Shown: one piece after another, positions 26,639-33,831 of the stretch
How the letters are laid out: each line of letters starts with the position of its first letter
Numbering within the stretch: position 1 is the stretch's first letter
Source: Candidatus Colimorpha merdihippi
GTDB lineage: Bacteria; Bacteroidota; Bacteroidia; Bacteroidales; P3
NCBI GenBank assembly: GCA_018066145.1
Contig: JAGHRY010000148.1
Span: 1-47,908 of the forward strand
Direction: 5' to 3'
Length of the DNA: 47,908 nt
Notes under the pieces: generated by a model
Told to the model about the DNA's origin: nothing
The model's database searches: none
The model's input: only the letters and a program-made list of their open reading frames with translations
Translations under genes and position numbers: made by a program

Positions 26639-26674
26639 GAAGGCGGGAGCATCCACTCTCGCCTTTTTTCTTTT
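26639..26674 (+). terminator. Rho-independent terminator after panC
   Basis: The stem AAGGCGGGAG pairs with CTCTCGCCTT around an 8-nt loop (one G-T wobble) and runs into a T tract. It ends the plus-strand panC transcript 22 bp past its stop and lies between two converging genes. Confidence 0.88.
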
Positions 26675-26728
26675 TTAATACCTACAGCCACCTCTCTTAA
26701 AAAAACACCCTTCGGCGTAAAAAGTTAT

Positions 26729-27109
26729 TTATTTGTGCGTGATTATTCCAAGTATAAGCATCAATATTACGCCGACAAAATAAGCCACAAGGTCTTCCCA
26801 CATAAACCCTTGACCCAATAAAAGATGCCCAACCAAAGTACTGCGGAACCGGCAAAGCCACCCCCATTGGATGAGCTGTGAGAATTCAACGAAAAAGGAG
26901 ATGATTAGTGCTACGGCTCCAACAGACATATTGGGCCATCGAACAAACACCAGGCGAATAATGCAAAATACCATCATCGCCCAAAACATATCACCAACGC
27001 TATTGGGCAACCAGGCCACGCGGCGCGAGAACAAGCCCAAAACAACAATCACTCCCAAAGCCAACAGATAGCTGGCCCGGAGACGAAAGAACTGGTTGTG
27101 CCGACTCAT
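26729..27109 (-). CDS. DUF2809 family membrane protein
   Basis: A small integral membrane protein of about 126 residues with four predicted spans. The ATG at 27109 is preferred: it overlaps the aroQ stop as ATGA, a sign of translational coupling, and gives FFRLRASYLLALGVIVVLGLFSR at the start (shown in part). Family marks are the first span with GLFSRR, the VGDMFWAMMVF stretch, the FVEFSQL segment and the final span with the WEDLVAYFVGV motif. Function is not known for DUF2809. A TTG-type start 17 codons upstream would lie inside aroQ and is less likely. Confidence 0.82.
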   Translation of the reverse strand: MSRHNQFFRLRASYLLALGVIVVLGLFSRRVAWLPNSVGDMFWAMMVFCIIRLVFVRWPNMSVGAVALIISFFVEFSQLIQWGWLCRFRSTLVGHLLLGQGFMWEDLVAYFVGVILMLILGIITHK

Positions 27110-27525
27110 TGCAGCAAATAGTCGATGGCCAGTCGGTAGCCCTTGAGTCCCAATCCGCATATTACGCCTTTGGCCACCGAGGAGATATGCGAGTGATGCC
27201 GATACTCCTCTCTAGCGAAAATATTGCTTATGTGCACTTCTACCACAGGTGCCGTTATCGATGCTATTGCATCATGAATGGCCACCGACGTGTGGCTATA
27301 TCCGCCAGCATTGATAATGATACCATCGTAGCCGAAGCCCGCTTCTTGAATCTTGTTGATCAGTTCGCCCTCCACGTTGCTCTGATAATAGTCAATCTGC
27401 ACATGGGCAAGGTCGCTACGCAGCGTTGCCAGATACTCATCAAATCCGCAGCCGCCATATATCTCGGGCTGCCGAATGCCCAACAGGTTCAGGTTGGGAC
27501 CATTTATTATCATTATCTTTTTCAT
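27106..27525 (-). CDS. aroQ: 3-dehydroquinate dehydratase, type II
   Basis: Catalyses trans-elimination of water from 3-dehydroquinate in the shikimate pathway. The 139-residue protein has the NGPNLNLLGIRQPEIYG start with catalytic Tyr 23, INAGGYSHTS (71-80), which binds substrate, and the catalytic His 98 in VEVHISN. Length is typical of the dodecameric type II enzyme. The DUF2809 gene overlaps its stop by 4 bases. Together with aroK at 5559 the window holds two shikimate-pathway genes, though far apart. Confidence 0.95.
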   Translation of the reverse strand: MKKIMIINGPNLNLLGIRQPEIYGGCGFDEYLATLRSDLAHVQIDYYQSNVEGELINKIQEAGFGYDGIIINAGGYSHTSVAIHDAIASITAPVVEVHISNIFAREEYRHHSHISSVAKGVICGLGLKGYRLAIDYLLQ

Positions 27526-27649
27526 CGTGTATTTTCTATTGTTGCCGATTAGTTACTTTAATTTGTGTTTCGGAAGCGACGACTCGCTGGCAGTTCCTTC
27601 AATTTCTAATGCTTTGATATTTTAATAATCCGCCCGCCCGCAAACAATA

Positions 27650-29392
27650 TTATTCTACTTCATGCACAAGCCGCACCGAACGGCCTCTGCTGCGGTCGAA
27701 ATCTATCACCTTTACCTGATGGCCTTGGAAATTGAGTATGTAGGCGCTGCCCGCATTATCATAGGTCGACGACCAATATCGCCCATATATTCCTAGGTCA
27801 TAAAGTTCCCACCCGATCCTATATCCTGCAGCAGGCAGAAACACCGCGCCATTAGCCTGCATCAACGCCCATTGGGCAAGGGTGTATGTGTTCGACGAAT
27901 AGTCATCTGCCGCATTCGATGTTCGCGCTTCAAAGGTGCATCCCTTTGGCAGCACCCATTCATCGGGCAGCAGCAAGCACCCATTCACATATCGGCCTTT
28001 GCCCATTTGTATTCGCCCGGTAGCCACTTTCTCGGCTGCCTTCGGTCGGGTGTATATTATAAAATACCATTCGTTGTATGTCAGCGTTCGCCACATTCCA
28101 GGCAGATTGCCTCCATTTTCTATGGCATTGAACACCCCCCAATCATAGTTGGCGCTTGTGCCCGTCAAACTCGGATCGGGCATATGGGTCGATGGCCCAT
28201 ATCCATAATAGTTGTATATTTGGCTGTAATCATAGAAACTTGAAGAACTATAGGGCTGATAGTTACTATTGTACTCGTCGTCGGCATCATGGTATCCGCT
28301 AGTCCCCCAGCCCAAAAGGTCTATCCAACCAGTGTAGCTGGCGTCTATCATGGCATTATCCTCGCCAATGTAATCATATTGGCGGTCAGCAAATCGCCAT
28401 ACGCCAAAGGCTTCGCCTTCGGCAGTAGCGTGGGACACTCCCTTAAAGCCTTGATACTGCAGATTGCCCTTCGCAAACACCACACGCTTTCCACGCCCAT
28501 TTATCGTAAATACTCCCCCCAATGCCCCAGAAATCGCCAAATGTTCATTGCTATCGCACAAGCCTATCGATTCTTCAATCATGCTGCCTTGCGGGATTTT
28601 GCCCATGCAATTCGGCAAGCAGGGTATTTCGTATACAAAATCGTTTTTCGAATTATGGGCAAAAACACGCAGGCCGAAACGGTTGTCGTCCTCTTCAATC
28701 GCTGGCAGGTATAGATACAGCTCTCGGGTGCAGTTCTGATCTATACGCACACCCATTCCCTGTTCTTTCGCCGACGACAATAAGATACTATCGTTCACTC
28801 CTTTCTCGTAAGCCTCTTCTATCTTATACACCCTTTCTTGCGTAGTTATATTGCTCACACGGGCCCGCCCCCACATCGCCACAGACGAGGCGCACAAACT
28901 CACCTTGTCTATCACCAAGCCGTTACGCTCCGTAAGATTGGTAATTTCTATCTTCAGCAAGGCACCCATAGGGGTAAACTCCATCTCTTTCTTGCCGTCG
29001 CTATACCCGCCCATCGGGGCCAAAACCTTCTGCATTCGGTCTGGATTCAACACGTATTCCTGAACTTTTGGAATATCCAAATACACATTATCCATCTGTG
29101 CATCTGCCACATATTCGGCAGGGTAGATTCCATAATACGAATCTCCTATAGGCACTTCCGTATATGCCGAATGGCCGTCATTCTTCACTATGGCGTTCTC
29201 GCCGTTCACCATCACACAATCGCCATCCAACCAATACGGCACATAACCAACCAAACCCACCTTCTCTTTACTTACGTACTGGGCAATAGTCACTTTCAAA
29301 CGCAGCGTGAGCTCTTTTTCGCATCCTTGCAACCCAAGCATAATCGTTATTCCCATCAGGGTTAAAATAAAAAGTGATCGATTGTGTTTCAT
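27650..29392 (-). CDS. Surface lipoprotein: fimbrillin-like N-terminus plus FISUMP-like C-terminus
   Basis: A 580-residue lipoprotein; the ATG at 29392 gives a signal with lipobox cysteine 24 (GLQGCEK). The N-terminal half (about 30-290) has the beta-sandwich style of fimbrillin-like adhesins, for example GDCVMVNGENAIVKNDGHSA in part, YYGIYPAEYV and FTPMGALLKIEI. The C-terminal half (about 310-580) resembles the Fibrobacter succinogenes major paralogous domain: GVFTINGRGKRVVFAKGNLQ in part, GGNLPGMWRTLTYNEW, FLPAAGYR, YWSSTYDN and RSRGRSVRLV. The combination suggests surface display and adhesion; this is inference. A promoter with a good -7 (TATTTTTG) lies just upstream on the minus strand. 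Confidence 0.75.
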   Translation of the reverse strand: MKHNRSLFILTLMGITIMLGLQGCEKELTLRLKVTIAQYVSKEKVGLVGYVPYWLDGDCVMVNGENAIVKNDGHSAYTEVPIGDSYYGIYPAEYVADAQMDNVYLDIPKVQEYVLNPDRMQKVLAPMGGYSDGKKEMEFTPMGALLKIEITNLTERNGLVIDKVSLCASSVAMWGRARVSNITTQERVYKIEEAYEKGVNDSILLSSAKEQGMGVRIDQNCTRELYLYLPAIEEDDNRFGLRVFAHNSKNDFVYEIPCLPNCMGKIPQGSMIEESIGLCDSNEHLAISGALGGVFTINGRGKRVVFAKGNLQYQGFKGVSHATAEGEAFGVWRFADRQYDYIGEDNAMIDASYTGWIDLLGWGTSGYHDADDEYNSNYQPYSSSSFYDYSQIYNYYGYGPSTHMPDPSLTGTSANYDWGVFNAIENGGNLPGMWRTLTYNEWYFIIYTRPKAAEKVATGRIQMGKGRYVNGCLLLPDEWVLPKGCTFEARTSNAADDYSSNTYTLAQWALMQANGAVFLPAAGYRIGWELYDLGIYGRYWSSTYDNAGSAYILNFQGHQVKVIDFDRSRGRSVRLVHEVE

Positions 29393-29412
29393 TTTAGATA
29401 TTTTTTTGTTTG

Positions 29413-29443
29413 CAAAAATACAATTTTTTTTTGAATTATCAAC
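29413..29443 (-). promoter_or_regulatory. Promoter of the surface lipoprotein gene
   Basis: On the minus strand TATTTTTG (29413-29420) is the -7 element, and GTTG (29440-29443) sits exactly 19 bp away where TTTG is expected. The start codon is 20 bp downstream at 29392. Confidence 0.6.
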
Positions 29444-29660
29444 TTTTCGTTCATCATCACCAACTTTACACCCCATCCACAATTCATTTTGTTTTGTTGT
29501 TTTTCATCTGTCGGCAGAGTAAATCCAAAAAGAGTAAATCCAAAGTGGCAATATTATATCCACTCATCGGGTCGGGCTGATTCTCCTTCTTATCACCCAT
29601 TTTATCCCCAACCTCGCCCCACGCAAAATCATCCTGCCCATTTGTCCAAATCTGCAAATA

Positions 29661-29760
29661 CCATAGCAACTCAGGGGTAACCCAGGAGTGGCTCCGTCGT
29701 TTATCCGTTCCAGAACGGACATATGGCGGACCCTCAACGGACTCACCCCCGAGTTACTAC
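29661..29760 (+). repeat. 100-bp palindromic repeat family 2, copy 1
   Basis: Matches 47580-47678 in reverse orientation. It runs from CCATAGCAACTCAGGGGTAA to CACCCCCGAGTTACT. Its ends are inverted (AACTCAGGGGT and, on the other strand, AACTCGGGGGT), and the core TCCGTTC-CA-GAACGGA is a 7-bp palindrome. On the minus strand it carries a short frame beginning MSVLERINDGATPGLPL that is also kept in copy 2. It lies in the 598-bp gap (29393-29990) between the divergent lipoprotein and exonuclease genes; the rest of that gap shows a direct repeat of GAGTAAATCCAAA (about 29516-29541) and a promoter. Confidence 0.78.
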
Positions 29761-29955
29761 TGAACCACAGCCAATTACACAACCCGCACATAATCGTACA
29801 TTCATTCGAAATGATGGTTGGCAATAAGAAAATCAACCAAAAGCAGTACTCAAAATCATTAGAGATCATTTTTTGGCAACCACCCTATATAAATTATTCC
29901 ATCGAGTTTGTTTTAATAATGGGCGATGAGTACTCAGTATTTCGACTTTTTTTCG

Positions 29956-29963
29956 TATCTTTG
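29956..29963 (+). promoter_or_regulatory. -7 promoter element (TATCTTTG) of the exonuclease gene
   Basis: A perfect TAnnTTTG match 27 bp before the ATG at 29991. The -33 position (29933-29936, CTCA) does not match well. Confidence 0.6.
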
Positions 29964-29990
29964 CATTTTGATAATTACTACTCATCCACT

Positions 29991-30515
29991 ATGCAAAACT
30001 TTGCTGCAATAGACTTTGAAGGTGCCAACCGCAATTACACAAGTGCCTGCTCGGTAGGAGTGGTAGTGGTTCGCAATGGTGCCATCGTTCATTCTTTCTA
30101 TTCCCTCATCCACCCCGAGCCCAACTACTATGAATGGTACAATACCAAGGTTCACGGTTTGCGAAAGAAAGACACCCAAGACGCACCAAAATTCCCCGAA
30201 GTATGGGCCTGCATCCGCCCCTACCTGGAGCTCTCTGCTCAAGAGTCTCAGATGCTTGGCTTCGAACGGCTCCCGTTGGTGGCCCACGGCAAGAACTACG
30301 ACGAGAATGTGCTTCGTTCCCTCTTCCGCATGTACAAAATAAAATACCCCAATTACAAGTTCCTCTGCACTTTCGAGCAAGCCCGTAAAGTATGGCCCGA
30401 AGGTCCTCACACCCTGGTAGCCTGTGCCGAGCGTTGCGGCAGTCCCATGGCAAAACACCATCATGCCCTAGCCGATGCCGAAGCCTGCGCCGCCATCGCC
30501 CTACAAATCTTATAG
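29991..30515 (+). CDS. DnaQ/DEDDh-like 3'-5' exonuclease
   Basis: A 174-residue stand-alone exonuclease domain. Motif I is AAIDFEGA (about 5-12), where Asp and Glu bind metal; motif II is weaker around VAHGKNYDENVL (about 97-108, Asp in NYDENV); motif III is HHHALADAEACAAIAL (about 156-171), which has the His and Asp of the DEDDh class. Similar single-domain proteins in Bacteroidota trim DNA or RNA ends, or are epsilon-like paralogues; the actual substrate is unknown. The ATG at 29991 follows a promoter element closely, so the longer upstream reading is not used. No neighbour suggests a pathway. Confidence 0.87.
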   Translation: MQNFAAIDFEGANRNYTSACSVGVVVVRNGAIVHSFYSLIHPEPNYYEWYNTKVHGLRKKDTQDAPKFPEVWACIRPYLELSAQESQMLGFERLPLVAHGKNYDENVLRSLFRMYKIKYPNYKFLCTFEQARKVWPEGPHTLVACAERCGSPMAKHHHALADAEACAAIALQIL

Positions 30516-30627
30516 CCTATGTTTTGAGGCTGCCGCACCTCCACCCGCAACACTCGTTTTTCCTCCCTTCTGCAAAACACAGCTTCCTTTATAACTAGTA
30601 TTTTTCACATAAATGAAAAAAAATTTG

Positions 30628-30635
30628 TATTTTTG
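30628..30635 (+). promoter_or_regulatory. -7 promoter element (TATTTTTG) for the barrel/TANFOR-like pair
   Basis: Fits TAnnTTTG, lies 98 bp before the ATG at 30734, and is followed by a leader of about 90 nt without evident structure. No clear -33 element. Confidence 0.5.
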
Positions 30636-30733
30636 CATTTCGAAATAACAACTCTTTCAAGCACCTCGTTGCACCCTCTTTACAAACGCTTCACCATCAA
30701 TTGCACTATTTAACGAAATATACATATCCCCCT

Positions 30734-32803
30734 ATGAAGAAACGGCATATATTCTTCACTCCACCTTTCCGGAAGCTGATTATCTTTTGCCTATCAGCAT
30801 TTTGGATTGTCTGCCCAGCAGTAGCATTTGCGCAAATCGACGACAGTTTCCCTTTCAACGACGATAGCAAGTCTTCGGCATCCGCCGACAGTACCATTAA
30901 GCGCAATCCAATGACTATTTCGGGCACCCTAAGCGCAACTGCCAGCACACAATGGGCCGATTGCGATTTCAGCACCAGCCCGCTAGCTTTGGCCTCGTTT
31001 GCCAATTTCAACATCCAATACAAAGGGTACAACATCCCTATCCATTTCAACATTTTGGATGTAAGCGCCTTCAATTTGGGGCATCCCGCACCTAGCAGTT
31101 CCAAAGGTTCGCTCGATATGCTGCAGTCCCTCACCCGACGCCTGCCTGCCCCTAAAGCGGCCCTTGGCATCACGCCCAAATTTGGTGGCACAAAACTACA
31201 CCTTGGCGCCAGCTCCATGAAATTCTCCCCCTACATTTACTCTGGGGTGCAATTCCTTGGAGGCGGTATCGAATTCGATGGCAAATGGTTTCGTTTTGGA
31301 ACCTTTGCCGGAGTACTCAACCGCCCCACACGGTATCGCGAACTGGACACCCGCAGCGCGCTTCAACAGTATGCCGATTCACTACTCGGCTTGAATACAT
31401 ACGAAACCATGCGCCCGCAATTCCGTCGCGACGCCATTGCTTTCAAACTCGGCTTTGGTTCTATTCGCAATGGTGTCGACCTTATGGCCATGAAAGCCAA
31501 AGATATCGACAACACCCTCCCCGAAATAATTCCCTGGGGCGATTCCACCATAAATCGCAACATGCTTGTCTCCCCCAAAGAGAACTTGGCTCTCGGCATT
31601 TCTGGCCGATTCATGATTGCACGCAAATTTTCTGTCAAAGGCAATCTGGCGGCATCCATCTTCACCCCCAACACATTGGTCGACTCACTCGACTCCGAAC
31701 GTATCATCAGCACTTACGATATTGCCGATGCCACCATCGAAAAAGGACTTTCCCTTCTTGAAAAGGCTTCTTGGCTTTACCAAGTACAAGGCAACACCCG
31801 GCTGCGCTTAGCAGGCGATGTGGCTGCCCAATTGAAACTCAAACATTTCAATATCGGTGGCCAATATCGTTTTATTCAAGCCGACTATACCTCGCTAGGC
31901 ATCATCTCCAACCTCCAAAACCTCAAGAGCATGGGAGTTTCAGGTGGATTCAATATCCTCCAGGGCGCACTCACCGTCTCTGCATCGGCTTATGGGCAGC
32001 AGGACAATCTAAATCGCAAGCAGCTGTACACAAATTCCGTGTACAATTACAATCTGAACGCTAACGCCCTTTTCGGCACCACCGCCTCGGTAGTTTTTAG
32101 CGGCAATCTCATCCATCAAACCCAAGACAATGGAACCCGGGTAGTAGATCCCGAAACCCGCATCGACCAAACCACACTCAATCTCAACCTCACCCCCTCA
32201 GTACACTTTGAAGGCGTATACGACCACCAATTAGCCCTCAACCTCAACATTTTGTCTACCGACAATCACAACAAACTACTTATCAGCGATTTGGACTGCC
32301 GCACCACCAGCATCGGACCCAATTACGAATGCAGCATCAATAAAGGTCGCCTTATCCTCGACGCCTCCTACGATTTCGGTCGTTCCCTAAGCCAATATAG
32401 CAACTATGATGCCCACACTTTTGGCATCGGCGGGCTCTACCGAATCGCTGGCAATGCCACCAACAAGCTTACCACACGACTTAGCACTTCGCTAGGTTTC
32501 AACAACATCAAAAGCCAAGGCAGCGTTGCCGACGTCCTTGATATGAACACCCGTATGGGTTTTATCAAAACAGCCGGTTATGAGGTAACTGAAATGAAAA
32601 CAACATCTTTCGATATCACCAGCCAGCTTACCTGGACTTCAAAAAAAGGACATACTGCCACCGCCCGCATTTCGCTGCGCAACTTCTCCAACCGCGAAAT
32701 GATTGCACAAAAGGTATCCACCACCCTCAACATCTCTGCCAGCCTCAGCTACAGCTATACCTTCATGGCCAAACTTCAAAAAAAGAAACAAAAAGAATCA
32801 TGA
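30734..32803 (+). CDS. Exported outer-membrane beta-barrel protein, unknown family
   Basis: From the ATG at 30734 the protein has 689 residues. A signal peptide with a long basic n-region ends at about 36 (PAVAFAQ). After a low-complexity Asp/Ser stretch (DDSFPFNDDSKSSASADS) the rest is alternating polar/hydrophobic strands typical of a barrel (for example ITSQ LTW, ATARISLRNFSN and SASLSYSYTF near the end), with a lysine-rich C-terminal tail (KLQKKKQKES). There is no plug domain and no TonB box, so it is not a receptor. It is 48 bp upstream of the TANFOR-like gene and probably forms a pair with it. An export or anchoring role is inferred only. Confidence 0.7.
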   Translation: MKKRHIFFTPPFRKLIIFCLSAFWIVCPAVAFAQIDDSFPFNDDSKSSASADSTIKRNPMTISGTLSATASTQWADCDFSTSPLALASFANFNIQYKGYNIPIHFNILDVSAFNLGHPAPSSSKGSLDMLQSLTRRLPAPKAALGITPKFGGTKLHLGASSMKFSPYIYSGVQFLGGGIEFDGKWFRFGTFAGVLNRPTRYRELDTRSALQQYADSLLGLNTYETMRPQFRRDAIAFKLGFGSIRNGVDLMAMKAKDIDNTLPEIIPWGDSTINRNMLVSPKENLALGISGRFMIARKFSVKGNLAASIFTPNTLVDSLDSERIISTYDIADATIEKGLSLLEKASWLYQVQGNTRLRLAGDVAAQLKLKHFNIGGQYRFIQADYTSLGIISNLQNLKSMGVSGGFNILQGALTVSASAYGQQDNLNRKQLYTNSVYNYNLNANALFGTTASVVFSGNLIHQTQDNGTRVVDPETRIDQTTLNLNLTPSVHFEGVYDHQLALNLNILSTDNHNKLLISDLDCRTTSIGPNYECSINKGRLILDASYDFGRSLSQYSNYDAHTFGIGGLYRIAGNATNKLTTRLSTSLGFNNIKSQGSVADVLDMNTRMGFIKTAGYEVTEMKTTSFDITSQLTWTSKKGHTATARISLRNFSNREMIAQKVSTTLNISASLSYSYTFMAKLQKKKQKES

Positions 32804-32851
32804 TTTATGTGTAGCCTACCGCACACATTCACCATAATAACATATCAACAA

Positions 32852-33808
32852 ATGAAACTCAAAAGTATTCTAGTCACAATCTTGCTCATGGTAGCAACCC
32901 ATCATACTGCTCTTGCCCAAAACGACGTAAGCATCATCCTTACCAAAGCTCCTTGGGTAACCCAAATGCCCACCGAGCTGCTCAGTTACCTCAACGACCC
33001 ATTCCAGTATGTTTCCATTACGCTGGTAAACAACACACCCGCACCCCTTGACGTATATATCAATTTCGATCTGTCCACTTCGGCTTCTATCGAAGGTCAG
33101 GACGACGTACATATCTATAGCGACCTCGACAAAATCGGCGGCTACCACAACATCACATCGCTTCTTCATTTAAATCCCGGGGCCAACCGTATGTCTGCCC
33201 ACGATTTGCGCGAAAACCTCATGGGGCGTATCAATTTCCAGCTCGACTACTCCAATATCAATCTAAACACTTTCACCATGCCCGAAGGCAATTATTCTTT
33301 TTGCGTCACCGTGGCCAAAGAGGGCCAAGACCTCTCTCTCACCAGTTGCCTCAAATACAACTTATGCTACAGCGGAAGCGCCCCCATGATTACTTCTCCT
33401 ATTCTTACCGAAACCGATGCCGACTATCCCACCCTTACCCCTATGCGCAAAATCAACTTCATGTGGACCGGGGTTGTAAGCAACTGCCTACGTCCAAACC
33501 AATTCAATTATACAATCCGATTTGTTGAAGTGTACAAAAACCAAAATCCCCAACTTGCCATCGAAGGCAATCCCGTTATTGCCTCTATCAACTGTGGCAA
33601 GCACACTTTTTATATCTACGATATTCTTACCGACAAACGATTAATCATGGACAGCGGTCATGTATATGCCATGCAGGTTCTGGCCACGCCCAGCAACGAT
33701 GGCATCATAGCCAATATCAGCAACGACGGTTACAGCGATTTTGTCGTATTCGAATGGCCTGGCAACGATGCCATCGACCCTCGCAAAAACCATAAGGCAT
33801 CCCGCTAA
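32852..33808 (+). CDS. Exported TANFOR-like protein (short form)
   Basis: A 318-residue exported protein; the ATG at 32852 gives a signal peptide ending at about residue 23 (HHTALAQ). The mature start fits the N-terminal pattern of Bacteroidota proteins labelled TANFOR: LLSYLNDPFQYVSITLVNNT (in part), a beta-sandwich ending with MPEGNYSFCVTVAKEG, then a second domain with INFMWTGVVSNC and VEVYKNQNP, close to the usual FxWT / vEv marks. Those relatives are commonly far longer with many FN3-like domains; this one stops after two domains. No break in the frame is seen, so it may be a genuine short form. Family assignment is from memory of the pattern. Confidence 0.5.
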   Translation: MKLKSILVTILLMVATHHTALAQNDVSIILTKAPWVTQMPTELLSYLNDPFQYVSITLVNNTPAPLDVYINFDLSTSASIEGQDDVHIYSDLDKIGGYHNITSLLHLNPGANRMSAHDLRENLMGRINFQLDYSNINLNTFTMPEGNYSFCVTVAKEGQDLSLTSCLKYNLCYSGSAPMITSPILTETDADYPTLTPMRKINFMWTGVVSNCLRPNQFNYTIRFVEVYKNQNPQLAIEGNPVIASINCGKHTFYIYDILTDKRLIMDSGHVYAMQVLATPSNDGIIANISNDGYSDFVVFEWPGNDAIDPRKNHKASR

Positions 33809-33831
33809 CCACTTCTCTTCCTATCACTTTT

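Noticed and set aside
29688-29990. N-terminal extension of the exonuclease gene
   Set aside because: It would cover repeat family 2 and the TATCTTTG element; the domain begins just after the ATG at 29991.
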